Origin: Firmicutes bacterium UBA5420 | GTDB lineage: Bacteria; Bacillota; Limnochordia; Darwinibacteriales; Darwinibacteriaceae | Direction of reading: 5' to 3' | DNA: 20,201 nucleotides | Assembly (NCBI GenBank): GCA_002409455.1 | Contig: DHNI01000095.1 | Coordinates: 24,410 to 44,610 of the forward strand | Shown: positions 13,995 through 20,201 of the stretch, one piece after another | Numbering within the stretch: the stretch's first letter is position 1 | How the letters are laid out: each line of letters begins with the position of its first letter | Notes under the pieces: model-generated | Database searches by the model: none | What the model was told of the DNA's origin: nothing | Seen by the model: only the letters and a program-made list of their open reading frames with translations | Program-made: the position numbers and the translations under genes

Positions 13995-16900
13995 TTGAAT
14001 AGTGTAGTACACATGGGAATTGATGTTGGTTCGACAACAGCAAAAGTTGTAATTCTCAACGAAGAATTGGAGATCATCTTCTCCAAGTATCAGAGGCATT
14101 ACTCTGATATTAAGGAGTCTGTTGTGGGCCTTATCACACAAGCCTATGAGAAATTCGGAAATCATCGCATTACATTAAATATAGCTGGCTCGGGTGGTAT
14201 TGCCGTTGCTGAACATCTCAAGGTTGGATTTGTCCAGGAAGTGATCGCAGGCACCAAGGCGATTCAGACGTTCTTTCCCGAAACCGATGTCGTCATTGAA
14301 CTCGGGGGAGAAGATGCAAAAATAACCTTTTTTCAAGGCGGGATCGAGCAGCGCATGAATGGTATTTGCGCGGGTGGAACAGGCTCGTTCATTGATCAGA
14401 TGGCCGTGCTTCTGAGAACAGATGCAGCAGGATTAAATGAACTGGCAAAAGGGTATACCACGATTTATCCTATAGCGGCGCGCTGCGGAGTTTTTGCCAA
14501 AACAGATATTCAGCCTCTTTTAAATGACGGCGCCGCTAGGGAAGATGTAGCCGCCTCCATTTTCCAGTCGGTCGTGGTTCAAACGGTTAGTGGTTTGGCC
14601 TGCGGCAGGCCCATTAGGGGCAATGTAGCGTTTTTAGGTGGCCCTTTATACTTTTTGTCAGAGCTACGTAAGCGATTTGTCGAGACCTTAGATTTACAAG
14701 ACCATCAGGTAATCTTTCCAGAGCATCCACAGCTTTATATCGCTATCGGGGCCGCTCTAAATGCTTGGAACAGTGAGCCCCTTGCTTTTTCTGTCCTCAT
14801 GGAACGAATCGACGAGATGCATGGCATTTCCATTGAACCAACAACCAGGCTTGAACCTTTGTTTGCCAATCAACAAGAACTAGATGACTTTCGGGCTAGG
14901 CATAATCAGCATGCAGTGGCAAAAAGAGAGATTGAAGGGTACAAAGGCCGGTGTTTCCTAGGACTTGATGTGGGCTCTACCACAACGAAGGTAGCCCTCA
15001 TCGATGAAGATGGGGCCGTCTTGCATAGTTACTATGGTAGCAACGAAGGTAACCCTTTGAGATCGGTGCGCAAAGCGATTCTAGAGCTATACGATATCTT
15101 GCCCCAGGGTGCCACAATTTCTAATTCAGTAGTTACCGGTTATGGCGAAGGCCTAATAAAAGCTGCATTGAGGGTGGATATTGGTGAGATAGAAACGGTG
15201 GCCCATTATAAGGCAGCGGATTTTTTCTGTCCTGGTGTAGATTTTATTCTAGATATTGGTGGCCAAGATATGAAGTGTTTACACATCAAGGACGGTGCCA
15301 TTGATAATATTCTTCTAAACGAGGCTTGTTCTTCAGGCTGCGGTTCCTTTTTAGAAACATTTGCCTCTTCACTTAATATGAGCATTGAAGAATTTACGGA
15401 TGCAGCTTTGCTCGCTCCTAATCCCGTAGATTTAGGATCTCGCTGCACTGTGTTTATGAATTCCAGAGTCAAGCAAGCCCAAAAGGAAGGGGCTACTGTG
15501 GGCGAGATCTCCGCTGGGTTGGCCTACTCTGTGGTCAAAAACGCTCTCTACAAGGTAATTAAACTGCGAAGTAAGGAAGAACTCGGGGAAAAGGTGGTTG
15601 TGCAAGGTGGCACGTTCCACAATGATGCTGTTTTAAGAACCTTCCAGCGTTTGGCTGGCGTTGAAGTGATCAGGCCAGATATTGCAGGCATTATGGGGGC
15701 CTTTGGTGCTGCGCTAATTGCCAGGGAAAGGTATGTAGAAGGCTATGAATCTACGTTACTCGATCGCCACGCCTTGGAAAACTTATCTTTAGAAACCAAG
15801 CTTGGTAGATGTAAACGCTGTTCTAACCATTGTTTACTAACGATCAACCAATTTGGTAAAGGGCATCGCTATATTTCCGGCAATCGTTGTAGTAAAGGTG
15901 CCGGGGTTGAGAAAACAAGGAACGACCTGCCCAACCTCTTTGACTATTCATATGAGAGACTTTTTGCCTACCAACCCCTAGATCCTGCTGAGGCGAAGCG
16001 GGGTCGATTAGGTATTCCGCGTGTTCTAAATATGTATGATAACTACCCATTTTGGTTCACTTTCTTTACCGAACTGGGCTTTTCTGTAGAACTCTCCGCC
16101 CGATCGACCAAGGCCATCTACGAAAAGGGGATGGAAACAATACCGTCTGAATCGGTTTGTTACCCGGGCAAAATTGCCCATGGTCATATTGTCGACTTGG
16201 TGGAAAAGGGTGTCGATGTCATTTTCTATCCTTGCCTAACCCACGAGCAGAAGGAGCAAGAAGACGCCGATAACCATTTTAACTGCCCGATCGTGATCTC
16301 CTATCCAGAAGTTATTAAGAACAATGTGGGCCAGGTGCAGGACGCAAATATCAGGTTTCTGTACCCGTTTTTGCCTTTTGATCACCAGGAGAGATTGACG
16401 GAGCGCTTAACGGAAGAATTGGCCGAACTAGACATAAGGCCGGCTGAAGTGAAGGTTGCGGTGCAAAAAGCCTGGGGCGAATTGGGGAATTATAAGGCCG
16501 TTCTGAGGAGAAAGGGAGAAGAAACCCTACGCTACTTGGATGAACATGATCTTAAGGGAATCGTACTAGCAGGACGTCCCTATCATTTAGATCCGGAGAT
16601 TAATCATGGGATTCCTGAGATGATCAATGATTTAGGGATGGCCGTCTTAACAGAAGATTCTGTAGCTCATTTAGGCGAAGTGGCAAGACCATTGCGAGTT
16701 GTGGATCAATGGGCATACCATTCTAGACTGTATGCTGCAGCGAGCTTTGTTGCTGGTCAGGAGAACCTAGAGTTAGTGCAGCTAAATTCCTTCGGCTGTG
16801 GATTAGATGCGGTTACAACCGATCAAGTACAAGAAATCCTACATGCCCGTTCCAAAATGTATACATGTTTGAAAATTGATGAGGTGAACAATCTAGGATC

Positions 16901-18218
16901 GGCCAGAATCAGAATGCGCTCTCTGCAAGCGGCCATGCTGGAACGTGATAAACAGGGCCACAAGCCAAAACCCGAGGCGCAGTATGGGTATAAGAGAAAG
17001 ATATTCACCAGGAAAATGAAGAAAGACCACACGATCATCATCCCGCAAATGGCACCCATTCATTTTCGCTTCTTAGATCAAGCCATAACCTTATCTGGCT
17101 ATAATGTGGTGATCTGCCCTGCTATGGATAAAGATGCAGTAGAAGAGGGTCTGAAATATGTGAACAACGATGCCTGCTATCCGGCGATCATTGTGGTGGG
17201 ACAACTGCTGAAGGTTCTAAACTCCGGCGCGTATGATCCCGACAACACAACGGTGATCATTAGCCAGACGGGTGGCGGATGCCGTGCTACAAACTATATT
17301 GGCTTTTTGCGGAAGGCACTGAAGGACGCTGGTTATCCCCAGGTACCGGTACTTTCCCTCAGTGTTCAAGGCTTTGAAAAGAACCCCGGTTTCAAGATCA
17401 CCTTGCCTTTGTTGCATAGAGTGATGGTTGCCCTTGTGTATGGCGATTTATTGATGAAATGTCTATACAGAGTGAGACCCTATGAAAAGATGCCAGGCTC
17501 GGCCAATGACCTCTATGAGAAATGGGCTATCATTTGTGAAGACTCCATGCGATCGTATTCGCTAAAGACGTTCAAGGCGAATATCACGAATATCGTGCAA
17601 GAATTTGACGCTTTGGAGACGGTGGAGAAAACCAAACCAAAGGTAGGCTTGGTAGGTGAGATTCTGGTCAAGTATCACCCTACTGCCAACAATGATGTGG
17701 TGAGCTTGGTTGAGGCAGAAGGGGCTGAAGCCGTTGTCCCAGAACTCGTGGACTTCTTCTTGTACTCCCTGTTGGGTTTTGATTTCAAGCACAGATATCT
17801 GGCAGGTAGTAGAATAGAAAAGGTGCTCTGCAATGCTGTAATTGAGCTCATGGAGGTTTATCGCATCACGTATCGGAAAGCGTTGGCTGCAAGCAAAAGG
17901 TTTAGCCCGCCGAAGCTTATTCGAGAGGTTGCGAAGAATGCCTCTAAAGTCATTTCTTTGGGCCACCAAACGGGGGAAGGCTGGTTTTTGACTGGCGAGA
18001 TGGTGGAACTAATTGAAAGTGGAGTCAAAAACATTGTTTGTATGCAGCCTTTCGCCTGTTTGCCCAATCATGTGGTGGGAAAGGGTATGCTTAGGGGTTT
18101 GAAAAAAGTCTATCCCGAAAGCAATATCATTCCTATCGACTACGATCCTGGAGCCAGCGAAGTGAACCAGTTGAACAGGATCAAATTAATGTTGTCTACC
18201 GCTTTTTCGGATTGTTAG
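13995..18218 (+). CDS. Tandem acyl-CoA dehydratase activase-type protein (BadF/BcrA ATPase repeats plus DUF2229-like region)
   Basis: A 1407-residue protein starting at TTG 13995, 8 bases after GGAGG at 13982-13986. Two ASKHA-fold activase modules come first: GIDVGSTTAK (8-17) with Cys125 in CAGGTGSF and Cys164 in RCGVFAKTD; then GLDVGSTTTK (323-332) with Cys445 in CSSGCGSF and Cys484 in RCTVFMNSR. In the 2-hydroxyglutaryl-CoA dehydratase activator HgdC the equivalent two cysteines per subunit hold a [4Fe-4S] cluster at the dimer interface, so both modules keep the ligands. A Cys cluster (606, 609, 613, 632) follows, then the DUF2229-like region (about 670-900) and a C-terminal part with further conserved-looking Cys (722, 747, 935, 1061, 1096, 1355). 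Such very long activases are widespread in anaerobes and their substrate is unknown. By family analogy it would couple ATP hydrolysis to low-potential electron transfer. No separate dehydratase subunits lie in the window. Confidence 0.9.
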   Translation: MNSVVHMGIDVGSTTAKVVILNEELEIIFSKYQRHYSDIKESVVGLITQAYEKFGNHRITLNIAGSGGIAVAEHLKVGFVQEVIAGTKAIQTFFPETDVVIELGGEDAKITFFQGGIEQRMNGICAGGTGSFIDQMAVLLRTDAAGLNELAKGYTTIYPIAARCGVFAKTDIQPLLNDGAAREDVAASIFQSVVVQTVSGLACGRPIRGNVAFLGGPLYFLSELRKRFVETLDLQDHQVIFPEHPQLYIAIGAALNAWNSEPLAFSVLMERIDEMHGISIEPTTRLEPLFANQQELDDFRARHNQHAVAKREIEGYKGRCFLGLDVGSTTTKVALIDEDGAVLHSYYGSNEGNPLRSVRKAILELYDILPQGATISNSVVTGYGEGLIKAALRVDIGEIETVAHYKAADFFCPGVDFILDIGGQDMKCLHIKDGAIDNILLNEACSSGCGSFLETFASSLNMSIEEFTDAALLAPNPVDLGSRCTVFMNSRVKQAQKEGATVGEISAGLAYSVVKNALYKVIKLRSKEELGEKVVVQGGTFHNDAVLRTFQRLAGVEVIRPDIAGIMGAFGAALIARERYVEGYESTLLDRHALENLSLETKLGRCKRCSNHCLLTINQFGKGHRYISGNRCSKGAGVEKTRNDLPNLFDYSYERLFAYQPLDPAEAKRGRLGIPRVLNMYDNYPFWFTFFTELGFSVELSARSTKAIYEKGMETIPSESVCYPGKIAHGHIVDLVEKGVDVIFYPCLTHEQKEQEDADNHFNCPIVISYPEVIKNNVGQVQDANIRFLYPFLPFDHQERLTERLTEELAELDIRPAEVKVAVQKAWGELGNYKAVLRRKGEETLRYLDEHDLKGIVLAGRPYHLDPEINHGIPEMINDLGMAVLTEDSVAHLGEVARPLRVVDQWAYHSRLYAAASFVAGQENLELVQLNSFGCGLDAVTTDQVQEILHARSKMYTCLKIDEVNNLGSARIRMRSLQAAMLERDKQGHKPKPEAQYGYKRKIFTRKMKKDHTIIIPQMAPIHFRFLDQAITLSGYNVVICPAMDKDAVEEGLKYVNNDACYPAIIVVGQLLKVLNSGAYDPDNTTVIISQTGGGCRATNYIGFLRKALKDAGYPQVPVLSLSVQGFEKNPGFKITLPLLHRVMVALVYGDLLMKCLYRVRPYEKMPGSANDLYEKWAIICEDSMRSYSLKTFKANITNIVQEFDALETVEKTKPKVGLVGEILVKYHPTANNDVVSLVEAEGAEAVVPELVDFFLYSLLGFDFKHRYLAGSRIEKVLCNAVIELMEVYRITYRKALAASKRFSPPKLIREVAKNASKVISLGHQTGEGWFLTGEMVELIESGVKNIVCMQPFACLPNHVVGKGMLRGLKKVYPESNIIPIDYDPGASEVNQLNRIKLMLSTAFSDC

Positions 18219-18240
18219 AGCAAAAAAAGGAGATGATACC

Positions 18241-19185
18241 GTGAAGTATCGTAGATTAGGTCGATCGGGCCTTAAAGTAAGTGAAATATCATTAGGCAGC
18301 TGGTTAACGTATGGAAAGTCTGTAGAAGATGATACCGCCACAAGAACAATTCAGCGGGCGTATGAGCTGGGCATAAACTCGTTCGATTCTGCCAATGTCT
18401 ATGAGAGTGGCCAAGGCGAAAAGGTTCTGTCTAAGGCTCTGCGAGCTTTCCCTAGAGAATCTTATGTGATTACAACCAAGGCCTTTTGGCCCATGGGTGA
18501 GGGCCCGAATGACCGTGGTTTGTCTCGCAAGCATATTTTCGCACAGCTCCACGCTAGCCTAAAGCGAATGGAATTGGATTATATAGACATCTTCTACTGC
18601 CATCGCTATGACACTGAAACACCAGTAGAGGAAACCTTGCGCACGATTGATGATATGATTAGGCAAGGCAAGGTGCTCTATGCGGGAGTGAGTGAGTGGA
18701 CGGCGGCGCAGATTGAAGAGGCGGTCTCTGTGGCCGATCGCAACTTGTTAGATCGCATTGTGGTGAACCAGCCTGTGTATAATATGCTGAACCGTTACAT
18801 TGAACCCGAGATTATTCCTGTAAGTGAGAAGTATGGAATTGGTCAGATTGTCTTCTCGCCTCTAGCCCAAGGGGTTCTAACGGGCAAATATCGTGGTGGG
18901 CGGATTCCTGAAGGGACACGGGCCTCCAAACCTGAGATCAACCAACCGGTGCAGAACTTGCTAGCCTCTGGAGTGATCACGAAGGTGGATGCTTTGGAAG
19001 ATTTAGCTGGCGAACTGGGCATTCCGTTTGCAGAAATGGCTTTGGCCTGGATCTTGCGCCAACCCAATGTGGCCAGTGCCTTAGTCGGAGCTTCCCGCCC
19101 CGAACAGATTGAGGCCAACTGCAAGGCTGTGGATGTAACATTAAGCCAGGACACACTGGATCGAATTGAAGAGATTCTAGCCTAA
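18241..19185 (+). CDS. Aldo/keto reductase
   Basis: A 314-residue NAD(P)H-dependent oxidoreductase of the AKR superfamily, normal in length. It opens with the typical YRRLGRSGLKVSEISLG segment. The catalytic tetrad is complete: Asp49 and Tyr54 in FDSANVY, Lys80 in ITTKAFW and His121 in FYCHRYD. Cofactor-site elements include FSPLAQGVLTGKY (205-217) and the C-terminal SALVGASRPEQI segment near 280, which binds the nucleotide phosphate. It resembles the K+-channel-beta/YghZ-type branch, which reduces small aldehydes or sugar-derived carbonyls. The start is GTG 18241, 7 bases after AAAGGAG at 18227-18233. It follows the activase gene by 22 bp without a terminator and probably shares its mRNA, though a functional link between the two is not evident. 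Confidence 0.93.
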   Translation: MKYRRLGRSGLKVSEISLGSWLTYGKSVEDDTATRTIQRAYELGINSFDSANVYESGQGEKVLSKALRAFPRESYVITTKAFWPMGEGPNDRGLSRKHIFAQLHASLKRMELDYIDIFYCHRYDTETPVEETLRTIDDMIRQGKVLYAGVSEWTAAQIEEAVSVADRNLLDRIVVNQPVYNMLNRYIEPEIIPVSEKYGIGQIVFSPLAQGVLTGKYRGGRIPEGTRASKPEINQPVQNLLASGVITKVDALEDLAGELGIPFAEMALAWILRQPNVASALVGASRPEQIEANCKAVDVTLSQDTLDRIEEILA

Positions 19186-19191
19186 AATGCC

Positions 19192-19226
19192 AAAAGAGAC
19201 AGGGCGCAGTGTTCTGTCTCTTTTTT
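19192..19226. terminator. Bidirectional rho-independent terminator
   Basis: AGAGACAG (19195-19202) pairs with CTGTCTCT (19214-19221) around an 11-base loop. It is flanked by AAA on the left and TTTTT on the right, which can also pair or serve as U-tracts on either strand. It sits 6 bp after the plus-strand reductase gene and 9 bp beyond the end of the minus-strand nuclease gene, so it can end both convergent transcripts. Confidence 0.82.
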
Positions 19227-19235
19227 CGATCAACT

Positions 19236-20114
19236 TTAGTCGGTGGAAAATGCTTGCTTCAATTCATCCAATTCTGCTTGGGTCAACTCCGCCGTCTTCT
19301 TGATTAACTCTTCATCTAACCCTTCGGCCAGCATCCTTTTGACCATACGTAACTTCTCTTGGAGAGAGCCTTCCTGTCGTCCTTTTTCTAGCCCTTGCTC
19401 TAGTCCTTCCTGTCGAGCATCGTCCATGCCACTTCGATAATCTCGTGCGGCGTCTTCTCGAATCTCGTAAAGACGCTGGGTGTCCTTGTCTGCCGATAGT
19501 CTTCCTAAGTCTTCGTAAGCTCTTCGGATGTCTTCATCCTGCATTAGGATCGCCTCCCTGTCCTTGTGATCGGTGTCATCACTCAATACCATCATCCAAC
19601 GGGTCAAAGGACAATCAAAATTCATGGGGTTCTCTTTTAGCCGAGGCAATTCGAGAAAATGGATCTCCAAGGCATCGGTGAGTTGTTCCCCTGTTTCAAT
19701 TTCAAGCAGTTTGTAGATACTATGGAACTTTGTGCCCGTGGGGCGAGCAAAATCTAAGATGTTGATGGCGATGGTTTTGTTTAGTTCACGGTAGTTTTCG
19801 CCTCTATTTAACTGTGTGGTGTACAGTCTGCTGGAATAATAGAGCGAGCGTTTTTCCATGTCGCGGCGATTCATGAGCTGGACCTCAACATTAATATGAT
19901 GGCTCTCTGAAGTGATCGCTCGAATATCCAAACGGCAACTTTTGAGGCCAACGATTTCGGCATCTAGAGTAGTTTCTTGCAGTTCGAGATCTTGAATAGG
20001 TTCTTGTCCAGTCTTTGTTAAAATGGCGTTTAGTAGATTGAGTAAGTTGTACTTGCGGCTTGCTCGACCAAAGACAAAGTGAAATGCTACGTCATTTAAA
20101 AGTCGAAATTTCAA
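19236..20114 (-). CDS. Rpn-family PD-(D/E)XK nuclease / putative transposase-like protein
   Basis: About 292 residues if translation starts at the TTG at 20114. The ATG at 20120 directly abuts GGAGG with no spacer, whereas the TTG has the normal 6 bases. The N-terminus FRLLNDVAFHFVFG and the core NLLNAIL match the Rpn/PDDEXK family. The PD-(D/E)XK catalytic triad is visible as Asp63 in RLDIRA and Glu77-x-Gln79 in VEVQL, so the nuclease core looks intact. Following segments (YYSSRLYTTQL, then a low-similarity middle) are usual. The end carries the typical charged repeat QEGLEQGLEKGRQEG and a helical tail. E. coli Rpn proteins are DNA endonucleases that promote RecA-independent recombination; these genes occur in many scattered copies in Firmicutes genomes. 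It is convergent with the reductase gene and alone on its strand here, consistent with an independently acquired gene. Confidence 0.88.
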   Translation of the reverse strand: MKFRLLNDVAFHFVFGRASRKYNLLNLLNAILTKTGQEPIQDLELQETTLDAEIVGLKSCRLDIRAITSESHHINVEVQLMNRRDMEKRSLYYSSRLYTTQLNRGENYRELNKTIAINILDFARPTGTKFHSIYKLLEIETGEQLTDALEIHFLELPRLKENPMNFDCPLTRWMMVLSDDTDHKDREAILMQDEDIRRAYEDLGRLSADKDTQRLYEIREDAARDYRSGMDDARQEGLEQGLEKGRQEGSLQEKLRMVKRMLAEGLDEELIKKTAELTQAELDELKQAFSTD

Positions 20115-20120
20115 TGCCAT

Positions 20121-20128
20121 CCTCCTTT
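20121..20128 (-). promoter_or_regulatory. Ribosome binding site of the Rpn-family gene, pointing to a TTG start
   Basis: On the minus strand AAAGGAGG is followed at once by ATG GCA TTG. The ATG leaves no spacer for the ribosome; the TTG two codons later gives 6 bases. The TTG is therefore the better start, and the ATG probably is not used. Confidence 0.6.
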
Positions 20129-20158
20129 AGCTTCCCTGGGCTAAGAAGGCGCAAATTA

Positions 20159-20187
20159 ATCTTATCATGGATCGTTGGTAAATGCAA
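20159..20187 (-). promoter_or_regulatory. Candidate promoter of the Rpn-family gene
   Basis: Read on the minus strand, TTGCAT (20187-20182) and TAAGAT (20164-20159) are separated by exactly 17 bp and lie about 30 bp upstream of the ribosome binding site. The -35 is a weak match (3 of 6) and the -10 a fair one (4 of 6). The -35 is one arm of a palindrome described separately. Confidence 0.4.
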
Positions 20188-20198
20188 CACCTTTGCAT
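20182..20198. repeat. Short palindrome ATGCAA-N5-TTGCAT over the candidate -35
   Basis: ATGCAA at 20182-20187 and TTGCAT at 20193-20198 form a perfect 6-bp inverted repeat with a 5-base spacer. Placement over a candidate -35 would suit an operator, but only one copy is visible and the window ends 3 bases later. Confidence 0.3.
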
Positions 20199-20201
20199 GA
20201 C

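Noticed and set aside
17562..17969. A 135-codon minus-strand open frame inside the activase gene
   Set aside because: It is fully contained within a strongly supported coding frame and has no recognisable domain.
19236..20201. Insertion sequence around the transposase-like gene
   Set aside because: No terminal inverted repeats or target duplication are visible around the gene. Rpn-family proteins are usually encoded as stand-alone genes despite the 'transposase' name.

Overview
The window reads as a chromosomal segment of an anaerobic, saccharolytic Firmicutes-type bacterium. Supporting signs are strong AAGGAGG-type ribosome binding sites, frequent TTG and GTG starts, CUT1-type sugar permeases with no ATPase gene beside them, and a large oxygen-sensitive-type CoA-dehydratase activase. 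The exported proteins carry signal-peptidase-I-type leaders (…TYA, …AFA, …VSA) rather than lipoprotein Cys boxes. That would suit a diderm Firmicutes lineage such as Limnochordia, but this is inference and no marker gene is present.

Region 1 (1-13844) is a tightly packed plus-strand sugar-uptake cluster. It opens with the C-terminus of a secreted protein ending in a calcium-type DxDxDG repeat, as seen at the ends of polysaccharide lyases. Then come a 984-aa solute-binding protein with two N-terminal jelly-roll-like domains, two ABC permeases, a membrane-anchored NHL/TPR/Yip1 fusion, a secreted DUF5696-like protein, a second permease pair, a second solute-binding protein, and a small secreted jelly-roll-like protein. 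Many junctions overlap or are only a few bases long. The layout SBP-perm-perm-[NHL/Yip1 + DUF5696]-perm-perm-SBP suggests two CUT1 importers built around a pair of poorly characterised envelope proteins. The likely role is capture, processing and import of a plant or microbial polysaccharide fragment, possibly pectic. A good rho-independent terminator closes the region at 13883-13919.

Region 2 (13920-19226) is a separate plus-strand unit: a 1407-aa tandem BadF/BcrA-type activase with DUF2229-like C-terminal regions, followed 22 bp later by an aldo/keto reductase. It ends at a hairpin with A and T tracts on both sides, which can terminate both strands.

Region 3 (19236-20201) holds a minus-strand Rpn/PD-(D/E)XK nuclease-family gene, with its probable promoter and a small palindrome at the window's right edge.

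I saw no rRNA, tRNA, CRISPR array or insertion-sequence ends. No gene-free stretch exceeds 300 bases; the longest is the 150-bp gap 13845-13994, which holds a terminator and a candidate promoter.
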